Of a DNA stretch of 64,000 bases, positions 23,177 through 35,290 are shown piece by piece. Below the pieces are notes generated by a model. It had not been told where the DNA came from. It saw only the letters and a list, made by a program, of their open reading frames with translations, and searched no databases. The translations under genes and the position numbers were made by a program. Positions within the stretch are counted from its first letter, which is position 1; every line of letters begins with the position of its first letter. Source of the stretch: Paragorgia papillata (lineage: Eukaryota; Cnidaria; Anthozoa; Scleralcyonacea; Coralliidae); NCBI GenBank assembly GCA_035771165.1, contig JAWNZC010000328.1, positions 47,501-111,500 of the forward strand, in the 5' to 3' direction.

Positions 23177-24976
23177 TGTTGTAATACATGACTTTACACA
23201 GGAATTATCCCGCGAAGATCTCTAAAGACACTACAGGGGGTATATCTAATATCTCGCAACCCTCTGGCATCTGCTTCACGTTCAAAACCGCATCTATTCG
23301 GGCCAAACGAGTTTCTAGTTGAGCAATTATTTCTGTTATTACGACACATAGAACGTCAACGTTGGTGTTCTACCACCCAGCTCGGTGGCAAGACGTTTGA
23401 AAGTTGTTTTAGTACGTGCCGGATTCACGACAACCCTCGCTTAATAAGGTGTTTGAACCGATTGAACGCGTACGTTTCGTTTGTCTGCATGTTTGTATAT
23501 CGATCAGCATTTTCTTCCTGTGTACATATATATATATATATATATATAGCTCTGCTTACGATTCCCTTCGAAGCTGAACGAGCCATTGCCGTGTACTTTA
23601 CGAATACGGCACATTATTTACTCGCCAAAGTGGCAACAGCCCACACGGCCTCAGCAGTAAACAAAAACAAACGACTCGAAGAGGAATTCTCGGGAAAGAA
23701 TACTCAATGTAATACGAGCTAAATGATTTAAACTCACCTCGAAGAAAGAGAGCCTCATCCGTAGGATGTCCCCGCATGCGTAGATCTTCGGAGAAGTAGG
23801 TCCACCATATGAAATTCAAGTTGGTCTACAACTGCACGCTACTCGAGTTCTCCAAGAAGCTTAGCTTTGCTAATGGCGTAATCTTTGTGTAGGTGGTGGG
23901 TCGCCGTCTGTCACGGCCAGGTCCGAACACGTGACAAATATCACACGTGAACGTTGTATTGACACAGCAGCTATATGCCGACACGGCGAGGACACGCAAT
24001 CCGAAATAGGATCAGGTGATAGATTAGAGGAGAAGAAAATAGTATATTATGTAGATCAAGGGATTAATCGCACTTCAAAGAACCTTTTGACTCCTGATTG
24101 GATCCCCGTCTCGAAATATAATCTAATATAGGTTCCTTTTGAGTAATCTTTTGACACAGCGGGATAAATAAGCTTGTTTTCTCTGCCAACGTTATATGGT
24201 TAAACTGTTCCCGATATATATATGGGAAGACTTTCCACTCTAGCTTTGTAGGCTCCAGACAGCGAGAAGAAAAAGGCTGTCGTTTCTTTTGTTTCGTTGG
24301 GGGTTTCTGCCACATTTACCGACACCTCCTTTCCGGCTTCTATAAAACAATGCGACGCGGAAGAGCGGAACGACGACGGTGGTGAATCAGTCTCAAACGT
24401 ACGCTTTATCACTCCAAACTCGTGTGAGCTCGCTGATGTTACATCATCTTTGTATTCTTAAAGGTTTTAAGCAGTTGTCATCAACGCCAGAATCCCTTGG
24501 CTTAACGTCAGTACTTATTATAAAGCATACAAGCAAGTTTATATTAATTGATAGCTGGCATTTCTTTGTACTTTGTACTTCTAAATATTACTCTCGCTGG
24601 TCTTCGGAGTATATAATTACGCGGGCTACAGTCTGGAAGAGAATAGTGTGTGTTAAAGATAGCATCGCTTATAAGAATTGAGTCTATCCTTTTGACTTTC
24701 GAGTGAATTCTGGATCCTACTGTTGAGTGTTAAGGCTGTTGCTGCATGCGTCCTTATCGTAGGCAAGTTTTATCGATATGACGTCAAGCGGGGGTGTTGT
24801 CAACGTGATGACGCACGCTGTGCTTCTTTCGAGTTCACAGAGAACCCCGAAGAAGACACGCGAGCAACGATGCGTCTATTTTCGTGTCCCTATTCTCTCC
24901 ATGTGTCCCAGAAGACCCCCAATGAGCCGCCCGGATCTGCCTGAGTTTCGTCTACAAAACTGGGCGTAACTTGTAG
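20796..24976. other. Gene-poor stretch with (TA)n runs
   Basis: AT-rich; (TA)n at 23147-23175 and 23527-23550. No recognisable gene except a candidate terminal exon at 22982-23119. A minus-strand frame at 23819-23737 (ending in a gtgagt donor) and one at 24412-24200 are open but without recognised domains. Confidence 0.5.
22982..23119 (+). CDS. Candidate terminal exon of an unrecognised gene
   Basis: An unusually good splice acceptor (tttcacctcttcttatctttcag shape, split here into ttcacctcttc and ttatctttcag) precedes an open frame of 45 codons. It reads IAIDVYNKTAGVAVFTCRTA and ends NFHEYIKPKTI-stop. No upstream exon could be joined with confidence; a possible donor gtaaga lies at 22914. 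The protein is not recognised. It may instead be a chance frame. Confidence 0.25.
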   Translation, partial: GIAIDVYNKTAGVAVFTCRTAETSGSNRDQWNFKNFHEYIKPKTI

Positions 24977-25094
24977 CTCGGATATTTACGCATGCGTACC
25001 TCAACCGGAATAACAAGAGTCCTGTGATTTGAAACGGATTATCCCAGAGTCTCTCGTTTCCCGGGTGGGGAACGTGGGCTCTGGAAACGAGATT
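24977..25094 (+). mobile_element. Mutator-like MITE, right end only
   Basis: Starts inside the cargo ORF (gctcggatatttacgcatgc) and continues to the family right end (ggaaacgagatt). The left part is missing, so no target duplication can be scored. Confidence 0.8.
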
Positions 25095-25254
25095 GGCGAC
25101 AGCCCTGGATGTAAGGCGTTCATCGTAGCTCTTTTCGCAAGCAACTCTCTGGCTTACACTAATGCCTACTTTGACGTCATCCTCATCACCATTTTGGAAA
25201 TACAAACCTCAATATAACAAATAAAAATCCAGATCAAAAAATATTTCGACATTC

Positions 25255-25640
25255 AACTAGATTTAGATTTAGTTTTATTAAAATTCAATACATATCAATT
25301 ATACATTACAAAAACAATTGAATGTATTAGGGTATACCATAAACAGAATTCAAGATTCCCTCAAGAATGGTCACTCGATTGCAAATACACTACAGCATAT
25401 GATATATAGTATCAAAGAACATCAAACATGCAAAAATAAAAATAAGAATAATAATTACAACAAGTATTACTAAGAAAACTAAGGATTAAAAGCAATAGGA
25501 AAGAGTTTAAAGTAATACAGAGAAAGTTGCCTCTTAAAGGACGATAATTGCTGAATAGAACGTATAGAATAAGGAATCAAGTTCCATAGACGTGTAGCAC
25601 GGAGGCGAAGGGCACTATAAGTGTCATATCATCACTGTTA
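25255..25640 (-). pseudogene. 5'-truncated LINE tail (CR1/L2-like reverse transcriptase C-terminus)
   Basis: The minus strand reads YSALRLRATRLWNLIPYSI followed by LSSFKRQLSLYYFKLF. This matches the conserved end of CR1/L2-type ORF2 (R-LWN-IP, then a SFK-L helix). The remainder of the element is absent. Confidence 0.65.
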
Positions 25641-26040
25641 CGCAAACAACAACCCGTATTTTTCCAAGAAAGAAAATCACCGGGTATATCAACTAAGCCA
25701 TGAATTAACTGCCAACTATTCCACTTTACATTGAATGCATATCAGTAATATAATGTTTAGAAGGATTTCGCCCACAACAGAACATTGTGTATGCAAATAA
25801 CGTCTATTATCCTCATAACCATTTTAGAAATACAAACATCAATATAGCAATAAAGGTTAAGATAAAAAAATATTTTGGCATTCAACTATTCACTTTACAT
25901 GGAATCCATATTATCGTTTTGGGGGTTATATATAGACACTCGCTTAATCCTAGCTTTGTATTTATCAGAATTGAGAGGCCCTTATCACACCCAGTCCCCC
26001 CCTCCTCTATAGAAAATGGCTGCCCCCCCTGCCCTCAGTG
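25641..26040. repeat. Duplicated flank of the LINE fragment
   Basis: Bases 25805-25890 repeat 25180-25258 (ccattttagaaatacaaaca, aaaaaatatttt, gcattcaact), and a second block (ttcactttaca) recurs nearby. No gene seen up to the satellite. Confidence 0.6.
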
Positions 26041-26045
26041 TCAAT

Positions 26046-27618
26046 GTCTCGGGCAAGACGTATTCGCGTCCTATTTCGCTGTGTAAACGTTCGTCCTATT
26101 TCGCTGTGTAAACGTTCGTCCTATTTCGCCGTATAAACGTTCGTCCTATTTCGCCGTGTAAACGTTCGTCCTATTTCGCCGTGTAAACGTTCGTCCTATT
26201 TCGCCGTATAAACGTTCGTCCTATTTCGCCGTGTAAACGTTCGTCCTATTTCGCCGTATAAACGTTCGTCCTATTTCGCCGTGTAAACGTTCGTCCTATT
26301 TCGCTGTGTAAACGTTCGTCCTATTTCGCCGTATAAACGTTCGTCCTATTTCGCCGTGTAAACGTTCGTCCTATTTCGCTGTGTAAACGTTCGTCCTATT
26401 TCGCCGTGTAAACGTTCGTCCTATTTCGTCGTGTAAACGTTCGTCCTATTTCGTCGTGTAAACGTTTGTCCTATTTCGTCGTGTAAACATTCGTCCTATT
26501 TCGTCGTGTAAACGTTCGTCCTATTTCGCCGTGTATAAACGTTCGTCCTATTTCGCCGTGTAAACGTTCGTCCTATTTCGCCGTGTAAACGTTCGTCCTA
26601 TTTCGCCGTATAAACGTTCGTCCTATTTCGCCGTGTAAACGTTCGTCCTATTTCGCCGTGTAAACGTTCGTCCTATTTCGCTGTGTAAACGTTCGTCCTA
26701 TTTCGCTGTGTAAACGTTCGTCCTATTTTGCCATGTAAACGTTCGTCCTATTTCGCCGTGTAAACGTTCGTCCTATTTCGCCGTGTAAACGTTCGTCCTA
26801 TTTCGCTGTGTAAACGTTCGTCCTATTTCGCTGTGTAAACGTTCGTCCTATTTCGCCGTGTAAACGTTCGTCCTATTTCGCCGTATAAACGTTCGTCCTA
26901 TTTCGCCGTGTAAACGTTCGTCCTATTTCGCTGTGTAAACGTTCGTCCTATTTCGCCGTGTAAACGTTCGTCCTATTTCGCCGTATAAACGTTCGTCCTA
27001 TTTCGCCGTGTAAACGTTCGTCCTATTTCGCTGTGTAAACGTTCGTCCTATTTCGCCGTGTAAACGTTCGTCCTATTTCGCCGTATAAACGTTCGTCCTA
27101 TTTCGCCGTGTAAACGTTCGTCCTATTTCGCCGTGTATAAACGTTCGTCCTATTTCGCCGTATAAACGTTCGTCCTATTTCGCCGTGTAAACGTTCGTCC
27201 TATTTCGCTGTGTAAACGTTCGTCCTATTTCGCCGTGTAAACGTTCGTCCTATTTCGCCGTATAAACGTTCGTCCTATTTCGCCGTGTAAACGTTCGTCC
27301 TATTTCGCTGTGTAAACGTTCGTCCTATTTCGCCGTGTAAACGTTCGTCCTATTTCGCCGTATAAACGTTCGTCCTATTTCGCCGTGTAAACGTTCGTCC
27401 TATTTCGCCGTGTATAAACGTTCGTCCTATTTCGCCGTGTAAACGTTCGTCCTATTTCGCCGTGTAAACGTTCGTCCTATTTCGCCGTGTAAACGTTCGT
27501 CCTATTTCGCCGTGTAAACGTTCGTCCTATTTCGCCGTGTAAACGTTCGTCCTATTTCGCCGTGTAAACGTTCGTCCTATTTCGCCGTGTGAACGTTCGT
27601 CCTATTTCGCCGTGTAAA
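26046..27618. repeat. 25 bp satellite, about 63 units with higher-order pattern
   Basis: Tandem units of tcgtcctatttcgccgtgtaaacgt. Variants at one short site (gccgtg, gccgta, gctgtg, gtcgtg) and occasional 27 bp units (gccgtgta). Between about 26850 and 27410 the variants recur in a regular four-unit order, giving a 100 bp higher-order period. Each unit spans an aacgtt palindrome. Frames are not coding. Confidence 0.97.
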
Positions 27619-28300
27619 CAGGCGGAACCGTAATAATTCGAGACCGGTTTCGAATTCGCCCGGTACCGTGTAAACTTAGCCTAAATTTAGGCAGAACGGA
27701 TCAACAATGCGTATAGCCACTAATTATACCAAGGCGCCCCGTTATATACGACAGTCCCGCGTCAATCGCAACCTCGTGGCGGTCTCGCGTGACCACACGC
27801 GGCTGGTTCTTACGTAATTGTGGTTTTTAGTGATGTCACGTTTCTCGAGTGAGTTTCAGAATTGAATAATATATTTTTATCCAGTTCAACGAACAGACGA
27901 AAATATATCCGACAAGTCAGAATTTTGGAACAATAAACGAGCTAGCCTTCATAAGCGAAGTATTAGGTCACTAAAATGTTAAAATAGGAATTCAAATGAA
28001 AATCTTACTTAAAATAATATTATTAAGATGTTAGAATATCCCTTATTCATAAACGCTATGTTGGCTGCTATCAGTTTAATTGCCTATGAATTTATTACAA
28101 AAATATGATCGAGAAAGCATGCATGGTGCAAACTAGATTTCAATTAGAGTGATTATAGATGTTGTTTTAAGGGTCTTTGACTCCAGAGGTATTTGAAATT
28201 GGGTAATACTAAATACAATTATTGTCAATAGTCTTAGTACTTGTACATGCAGTGCATGTGGTACGTTTGCGAGCTTGGTGTAATGTAACATACGTTTGGT
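27619..28300. other. Satellite flank, no gene seen
   Basis: The sequence just right of the array (ggtaccgtgtaaacttagcc) still shows a unit-like tgtaaac, perhaps the ancestral locus of the satellite. The rest is AT-rich without exons. Confidence 0.5.
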
Positions 28301-28307
28301 GGACGTT

Positions 28308-28728
28308 CGTCAAGCTCAATTACTCAGAAAAGATTTCTGAGGCCCAGCTGAAGTTAGATGCTCTAACCATTGAACCACTGAGGCCATTGACTGAGGCTCA
28401 GATGGAGAGCTAAGGTTCCAAATTCATAGTCATATGTGCTCCTAAGTGGTAGCGTTTGCATATGAGATGTTGTTAAAGTGATATGATAAGTTGTACGTAT
28501 ACATGGAGTGCATGTGGTACGTTTGCGAGCTTGATGTAATGGAACAGACGTTTGGTGGACGTTCGTCAATTTCAATTGACAAATAGAGCGTCTGACCGTG
28601 ATTAAAAGGTCGCAGGTTCGAACCTAGCCTGATCCGCAGGCATCCAAACCCGGTTTGTCGGTCTGCCGGTTTGGATGTCTGCGGCGCAGGCTAGTACGGT
28701 CTGGGGCTCAGAAATCTTTTCTGAGTAC
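28308..28728. mobile_element. tRNA-derived SINE remnants, two copies
   Basis: ctctaaccattgaaccactg (inverse A-box) at about 28362. The second copy has the B-box-like ggttcgaacctagcc at 28613 and a palindromic tail (catccaaacccggtttgtcg / ccggtttggatgtctgcgg). Both are flanked by ctcagaaaa(g/t)atttctgag and share tttggtggacgttcgtcaa at 28290 and 28550. Confidence 0.55.
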
Positions 28729-29182
28729 ACGCGTAAAAATCTCACAAGTTGTTACAGCATTGTTGCCTGAACAATGCTGTAACAACGTTGTTATCATGTG
28801 TGAACAACCTTGACGAATTAACAATATTGTTCATCATTGTTTCATCATGTTGTTACAGCTTCATGAAACATGACAGCAGTTGTCCACGCATGTTGAAACA
28901 ACCGAAGGACGTGTTGATACACCAGTCATGTTCACAATTGTTGTAACATTGTTGTTCATCGTTGTTACTTCATCATGCTGTTACAACATGTTGTATCATG
29001 TGCGAACAACATTGTTGGCTAGAAAAATGTGCTGTTAGAACAACTTGTTCATGCCTGTTGATTTATCCGTGAACAAGTTGTTCGAACTATAAGTGAACAA
29101 CTTGTTGACAACATTGTTCACGGGGTGCAGCACAACATTGTTCACGCCTGTTAACAACCGTGAACAATTTGTGCGTTTTACG
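28729..29182. mobile_element. MITE of the cacgtaaaaacgcac family rich in ttgttaca motifs
   Basis: Left end acacgcgtaaaaatctcaca, right end aatttgtgcgttttacg. The interior is made of repeated attgttgttca/tgttgtaaca motifs in both orientations. Close copy at 37948-38246. Confidence 0.7.
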
Positions 29183-31309
29183 TCTGGCGCTAGCCAGAGT
29201 AAAATACTAATTTTAATTCTGCTTGAATTGCCTTGAACATAATGTTGACGACTGGTAAATAACGTATCTCATTCCCAGAGCCTGCGATCCTTTTGGCCAC
29301 TCCTATTGCAAGTTATAGTTATTGCAAAGACGCAATGAAGATATTCTCGTTCCAGTCCTTACGTGGTGAAGGTGGGGAAGGATTGATTACCTACCGTGAT
29401 TATTACCTGCCGTGAGTGTTGACCTCGACCACTGTGCTGCGCTGTCACCCGACATTATGTGTCCTGTGTTTTGACGACGAAAGCTTCAAGATTTTAGCCT
29501 GATTTTGGTATAGGTAAGATCATATACAAACAACATTAACTTAAATCTTGCTCTACATCACTTTAATAGTATCGAAGCTGGCGCAAAATATGCTGCAAAA
29601 ACCGCGCGATAAAACTTAAGCGCATGGGAAACCACATGCATGCACTTTCAATGTTCAAAGCTTTATATAATTGCGGGTTCATTTGACATTCGTTCTGCGT
29701 CGTAGAGAATTGAATTAAGCGGCTGAGTACATGAGAGTACTGCCGAAACAGAGAACGTAGGAGTCTAACGTTTCCACGTTTCTCTCTGACGAAGGGCCTT
29801 CGCTCGAAACGTTAGACTACTACGTTCTCTGTTTCGGCAGTATATCTAACCTTACTATATTTCGATTGTTGTTTCTACACTGCCTACGCAGCACGCTACT
29901 TTTATTTCACTATTTGGATGAGTACATGAGATTGGTTAACCTCGTACTGTGGTTTTAAAACTCGCATAAACTAAAATTGGTACAAACAAACTCCAAATAT
30001 ATCCGTTTAGGACAGAATTTCGTGACACACTCGATTAACTGGCTAACCGCTCTCTTAAATTTCACTGTCAAACACAAGCTGTGAAAGAAATGAGAGTTTC
30101 TCACGATTATCAAAATGGCGAAATCCCAGTAATCATTTGTGTGAAATGGTAATTAAAAATTGTTGTGAACGGTGAACTTCGGACATTTTTTGCAGAGATA
30201 AAGCCGGTCTGAGTAAATAGCTTGATGATTAGATCTTTCTAAAACCGGCATCAACACCAGCTTTGAACTGATAAATGAAAACTCTTTACACCAGGCTGAT
30301 TTTGAGACGTGAACAAACAGTAAACTGGCATCATAATACTCGGAAGGTTGTGGGTTTGAAACAGAGTCCCGTTTGGAGCTCAGATTTTATAGTCAGTTTC
30401 AGCTTGCTTTTGAAATTCGTTTGGCAACATTCGTTGGAAGGTTGGGAACTTGGTACGGAAGTTCGTTGTGAAGTTCGTCGTGAAGTTCGAATTTAATAAA
30501 CTTTGAATTGAATTCCTTTGACAAAATCACAGAGAAGAAGATTATTTGTTGTATAGAATATAATAATAGATACTTGGTTAAGCAGAAACAAATTGCCGAT
30601 GTAAATTTGTATCTACCTCGCAAAGTATAGTTCGGAACATTGCAACGTAAGTTCGGAGTGTTCATTTCAATTATACGTATCGGATTTCAAAAGCAAGCTG
30701 AAACGGACTATAACTAACTTACGACAGCTTGTGAAAGTACTATACTTATAGTCCTCATGGTTGTCTGAATATCTGGCGTTTTAAATATCGTGAGTAACCT
30801 CTTTTAGTTTAAATAACTCTAACGCTCATCAAAGCTTCCGATCGTCGTGTTTAAATTTTCTTATAATGAATTTGCCGATTAAATCAAGCGATACAAAGTC
30901 AGAGTAAGCGTACCAAATGAAGATCTGAGTTTTGAAATCTGAGATGTTCTATAATTTTTACGTCTATTGGCCTGGAGTTGGAGAGGAGAGGATAAACGGA
31001 ATTATTTTAATACTCATTGTTGCCTAGGGTTACTGAGGGTTCTTCTTCTGACGAGTAAAAACGTCTGGCGTTAGATGGAGTAAAATAATAAAGGAGTCGT
31101 TTTTAGTTGGAATGGGTTATAAATTGTTTAATCTATTGGCATCGCTGCCTTGACTGTCTGACGGTTCTGAGTTAGACAGGCGTTGGCTAAGATAGAACTG
31201 ACAGAGTTAATGACTTGTTAACGACTGCTTAACCCATTAGCTGCCTGGGCTGTCTGAGGTTTCTATCTCTGATAAGTAAAATCGCCTGGCGTTTATAAAC
31301 AGAGTTACA
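29183..31309. other. Gene-poor stretch with decayed repeats
   Basis: 29732-29915 is an inverted repeat (ctgccgaaacagagaacgta versus tacgttctctgtttcggcag) continuing into the tgcctacgcagcacgctact tail. 29925-30060 is a decayed cccggttaac-type MITE. 30385-30720 has an inverted pair (tttcagcttgcttttgaaat / atttcaaaagcaagctgaaa) around gaagttcg repeats. No exon recognised. Confidence 0.55.
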
Positions 31310-32468
31310 ATCCTGGTCAAAATCACTCGGACACCTTGCCTTAAATCATATCTGATATCAAATTTCCTTCTAAGAAATCATTTCCCCCCACTCCCCCCAT
31401 TCAATGTTGTAGACGGCCGGCCAAGGCTTCAAAATATTACTTTTGATGGCATTTTTTGTTACAAGCAGGTAACCATGCCAAATCGTATCGGATAGTGCAT
31501 ACTTTGAAGGTGAGGGGGGTTGCCATCTGTAATTACTGATTTATATACTAAAAAATAGAGCTTTTTGAAAGTACAATGTGATGGATGGGATATATCTGTA
31601 AAGAGCTGTCTAATATACGTTTGTGTTTTATTTGAATTGCTAAATTCAGAATGCATCCAATCAGCGTGCGTGAAGTTCTGATTATTCTAATTCGCATAAC
31701 TCACAATCATAAACAAACAAGAAACATGGCGCAAATTCACCTAAATATAACACTTCGAAGAACAGCCGTAACAAGCAGCCAACTTTTTGTTACAAGCAGA
31801 CAACCACCAGAGAAATGTAGCTTAGACATTGATCAAGATGACTAGACTGGTTGCCTTTCGTGTATCACAAGATAGCACTGTTGAACCGCCAGAACCGGTG
31901 AGTTAAATGTCTAAGGAACAATATAAGTAACACTACACTGTAGTACAAAAGCTCAGCTTTATAACAGTAGATACATGGCAGTATCGGCAAAATATCAAAA
32001 TAAAACGAAGTAATTTACGAATATGAGACTTTCCTGTAGCTGCCATGTCTAATACATTTCTGATTAGGTTAATCATAACTTCACGCACGCTGATTGGATG
32101 CATTCTGAAGTGATCCATTCAAAATAGAACACCAACGTAGTTTGCATGACTCCACAGAAATCCCATCCATTCCAATGTGTTTTTAAAAAACCATAAATTT
32201 TAGTATATAAATTCAAAATTACGGATGGCAACTCCCCTCACGTTCAAAGTATAAAAAATGCCATCAACGGTGTTTTTGAGACACTTTTATCGAGGTTGGC
32301 CGGCCGTATATTGATAAACATTTGCGCTGAACATACTTTGCATTTCATTTTCCAACCAACATTGAACGGGGGAGTGGGGGGCGATGTTTTTTTAACATAA
32401 TCTTAGGAATTGACGCGCTTACGTTTTAAGATTACGCGACTGTCGGGGTTAATTGTGGCCAGGATTGT
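31310..32468. mobile_element. Long foldback element, about 1.16 kb
   Basis: Ends ctacaatcctgg.caaa and gtggccaggattgtag are inverse. Matching pairs continue inward: cccactccccccattcaatg / cgttcaatgttgg-type, gacggccggcc / ggccggccgt, and gaatgcatccaatcagcgtg / cacgctgattggatgcattc. No transposase frame. Confidence 0.75.
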
Positions 32469-32523
32469 AGTAAAACAAATAAAGAGCCTTCTTTGACCAG
32501 CTCATATAAAGGAAGAAATGGCT

Positions 32524-32737
32524 TAACACTTTGAGGCCTGGACCTCTCCCTGTGCTGAATAAAATCGTCTGGCGTTAGCCAGAATAAACCTTAAAGACTC
32601 GTCGTCAGGCTTCAAAGTGTTAAAGAGATAGGTTTTAACACTTTGAGGCCTGGACCTCTCCCTGTGCTGAATAAAATCGTCTGCCGTTAGCCAGAATAAT
32701 ATACTAAAGACTCGTCTTCAGGCTTCAAAGTGTTAAG
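32524..32737. repeat. Tandem pair of a 105 bp palindromic MITE
   Basis: Two copies of ttaacactttgaggcctgga ... ggcttcaaagtgttaa. Both enclose the hairpin tctggcgttagccaga (one with a c change) and gactcgtc(t/g)tcaggc. Confidence 0.8.
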
Positions 32738-33090
32738 CCCCGCACAGACGACCAAGTTTTCCTTGACAAGTTTTTCCTTGACAAGTTTTATTTGTTCGTG
32801 TGTACGACACAAATTGACAAGTTTTTCCTTGACAAGGAGCCTTGTTCATGCCAGCTTTTGAACAAGGAAATTTGTTCGTGTATATAGTTGTCAAGGAAAA
32901 CTTGACAAAATCATCTCCGAAGCTTATTACGCGATCATTACTGTCAAGGAAAACTTGTCCAACCGTACACACGAGCAATTATAACTTGTCAAGGAAAATT
33001 GTTTGAAAAAAACGTGTTCATCGTACACACGAGCAAGGAAAGCTACCAAGGAACTTGTCAAGAAAAACTTGGTCGTCTGTGCGGGGCTTT
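32737..33090. mobile_element. MITE with agccccgcacagacgaccaa ends
   Basis: Left agccccgcacagacgaccaa and right ttggtcgtctgtgcggggct are exact inverses. The interior is built from repeated ttccttgacaagtttt and tgttcgtgtgtacga in both orientations. Confidence 0.85.
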
Positions 33091-33289
33091 AACGTCTTCC
33101 GAGCGAAGATGTCAGATGCGTCCGACAATTTACTTAATTGCGAGGTGAGAGGGCAGCGCTCTGCGCTATTAACGCCATAAAAGCTCCTTAATAGTTTGCA
33201 CCTGCGAGTTTTCGTGCGATTTTTATCGCCTACATAAATTGAAACAGAAGTTCTTTGTTTAAACTGGCAGTGGTCTCCAAGACCGTTCT

Positions 33290-33665
33290 CGTGATAGATA
33301 GATATAGATAGATAGAAAACTTTATTTAAACACGCTGACCCGTGTGTACAAAAGAAGTGTAGAAGTATAGAAAATATAAGATATAGTATTAAATAAATTA
33401 GTCAACGTAATCAACTAGTAGTAATCTATTTACAGGTACATCTATTTACATTTACTATCAATGTGAGTAGCGATTTTCTTTCAGTGAAAGGAAGAAAGGG
33501 ATTTGCTCTCCATAATTTCTTTTGGAATAGAATTCCAAAGGTATGCTCCGTCATACATGAAACTATTCTTCATATTATTAGTACGCGGTTGTGGTAAACA
33601 AAGACTACTTGAAATGTTCCGAAGATTATAGAAAAGTTGTTGAAAAGTTTAAATCCGTGGAGAAA
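33290..33665 (-). pseudogene. 5'-truncated LINE tail (CR1/L2-like)
   Basis: The minus strand reads SSSLCLPQPRTNNMKNSFMY, then GAYLWNSIPKEIMESKSLSS and stops at 33481. This LP-PRT--....G---WN-IP signature is the C-terminus of CR1/L2-like ORF2. Downstream, the 3' side ends in a short gata/tagatagata tail. Confidence 0.75.
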
Positions 33666-33672
33666 CTTGTAG

Positions 33673-33703
33673 GGGGGGGGGGGGGGGGGGGGGGTACAGT
33701 TGT
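33673..33703. repeat. Poly-G run of about 31 bases
   Basis: Uninterrupted guanines adjoining the LINE fragment. Confidence 0.9.
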
Positions 33704-33741
33704 TTTAAGTCCAAGTGAGTAGATAATGATGTGTTATATAT

Positions 33742-34025
33742 ACAGTGTGTATCAAAAAAACCTGAACCCTTAGAAAACAACCTATTGTAGTAGTTTGAAA
33801 GCCCTAAAAGCGCTGCGTTATGAATTAATCAGGACAATAAGTTAAACGAAGCGAAAAAGCTTTTAAATACTTTCACCATGCATACACTTCAAGTTATCTT
33901 AATTTCCCAGGTGTATAAGACCGTGTGTTTTACGCATCTGTGGGTTCAGCGAAGTGCTTAGGGCTTTCAAACTACTACAATAGGTTGTTTTCTAAGGGTT
34001 CAGTTTTTTTTTATACACACTGTAT
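33742..34025. mobile_element. Mariner-like MITE, about 284 bp
   Basis: Ends tacagtgtgtatcaaaaaaa and tttttttatacacactgta are inverse. Arms continue as cctgaacccttagaaaacaa / ttgttttctaagggttcag and share the gggctttcaaactactacaa block. TA flanks both ends, as for Tc1/mariner targets. No coding capacity. Confidence 0.85.
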
Positions 34026-34599
34026 ATTGCAGGCATGCATATGCTATAAATTACAATACTAAGGGTCTATACAAAATGCCTCCAACCTATTTTTACATTT
34101 ACGACTTGTTTATAAATAAATCTAAAGATATTCTGACGTGTATCATTCTATGTTCTGGTTTGATTTCAACAAAATTATGGCTTTCAGATTACTCTTAAAT
34201 ACTTGCCTCAAAATGCAGGAAATGGTGTTTCAGAGATCCTAGAAATCCAAATTTTCTGGGGGGCATGCCCCCGGACCCCCGTAGGAGATCGAGGTTCTCG
34301 CCCCCCCAAACCCAAGACCCACACTTGAAATTTTCTCGAAGAATCTTCATTTTATTTTAGTCGATAATATCGATCAGACATTTGGTTCTAGTGGCGTTTA
34401 GTCGTAAAAACAACAACACAGTAGTCGAGAATGATAACTCTATATTTTGCGGCTGAGAAAAGGCTAGAAGAAAATTATTTCTCAATTGTTGAAATCGCTG
34501 ACTGAATCGTAGTAAAACCGGTTGTCGTTAAATTGGGAGCAACAGTGAAGACAGTGGCCAAATGGCGAGTGAAATGGCCCGAAATAACGTACAGCAACA
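34026..34599. other. Gene-free stretch
   Basis: Contains the motif ggcatgcccccggacccccg (34263), which recurs in diverged form at 48475. No exon recognised. Confidence 0.5.
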
Positions 34600-34684
34600 T
34601 CAATGCATCAACAACAGCAGCAGCAACGGCAGCAGCAGCAACAACAACTACAACAACAGCAGCAACAACAGCAGCAGCAACAAA

Positions 34685-34719
<35 letters not shown>

Positions 34720-34847
34720 ACAACAACGACAACAGCAGCAGCAACAACAACAACAACAACAATAGCAGCAGTAACAGCAGCAACAACAGCAGCAGCAACG
34801 ATAACAGCAGCAGCAACAACAACAACAACAACAACGACAGCAGCAGC

Positions 34848-34878
<31 letters not shown>

Positions 34879-34978
34879 GCAACAATAGCAGCATCAACAA
34901 CAGCAGCAACAACAGCAGCAGCAGCAACAATGGCAGCAGCAACAACAGCAGCAGCAGCAACAACAACGGCAGCAGCAA

Positions 34979-35010
<32 letters not shown>

Positions 35011-35290
35011 ACAACAACGGCAGCAGCAACAACAGCAGCAGCAACATCAGCGGCAACAACAACAGCAACAACAACAGCAACCACAACGCAAGCAACCACA
35101 ACGCAAGCAACCACAACGCAAGCAACAACAATAGCAACAACAACAACAACAGCAACCACAACGCAAGCAACAACAATAGCAACAACAACAACAACAGCAA
35201 CAACAACAACGGCAGCAACAATTAACAACAACAACAACAGCAACAACAACAGCAACCACAACGCAAGCAACAACAATAGCAACAACACCA
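34600..35290. repeat. Long CAA/CAG (CAR)n trinucleotide tract
   Basis: About 690 bp of caa and cag triplets, with five copies of accacaacgcaagca near 35085-35280. All three plus frames are nearly open (poly-Gln, poly-Asn/Ser, poly-Thr/Ala). I treat it as non-coding because no splice-bounded unique coding sequence is attached. Confidence 0.85.

Noticed and set aside
26046..27618. Regular 25 bp repeats that could suggest a CRISPR array
   Set aside because: Units are contiguous with no unique spacers, and this is a eukaryotic genome with introns; it is a satellite.
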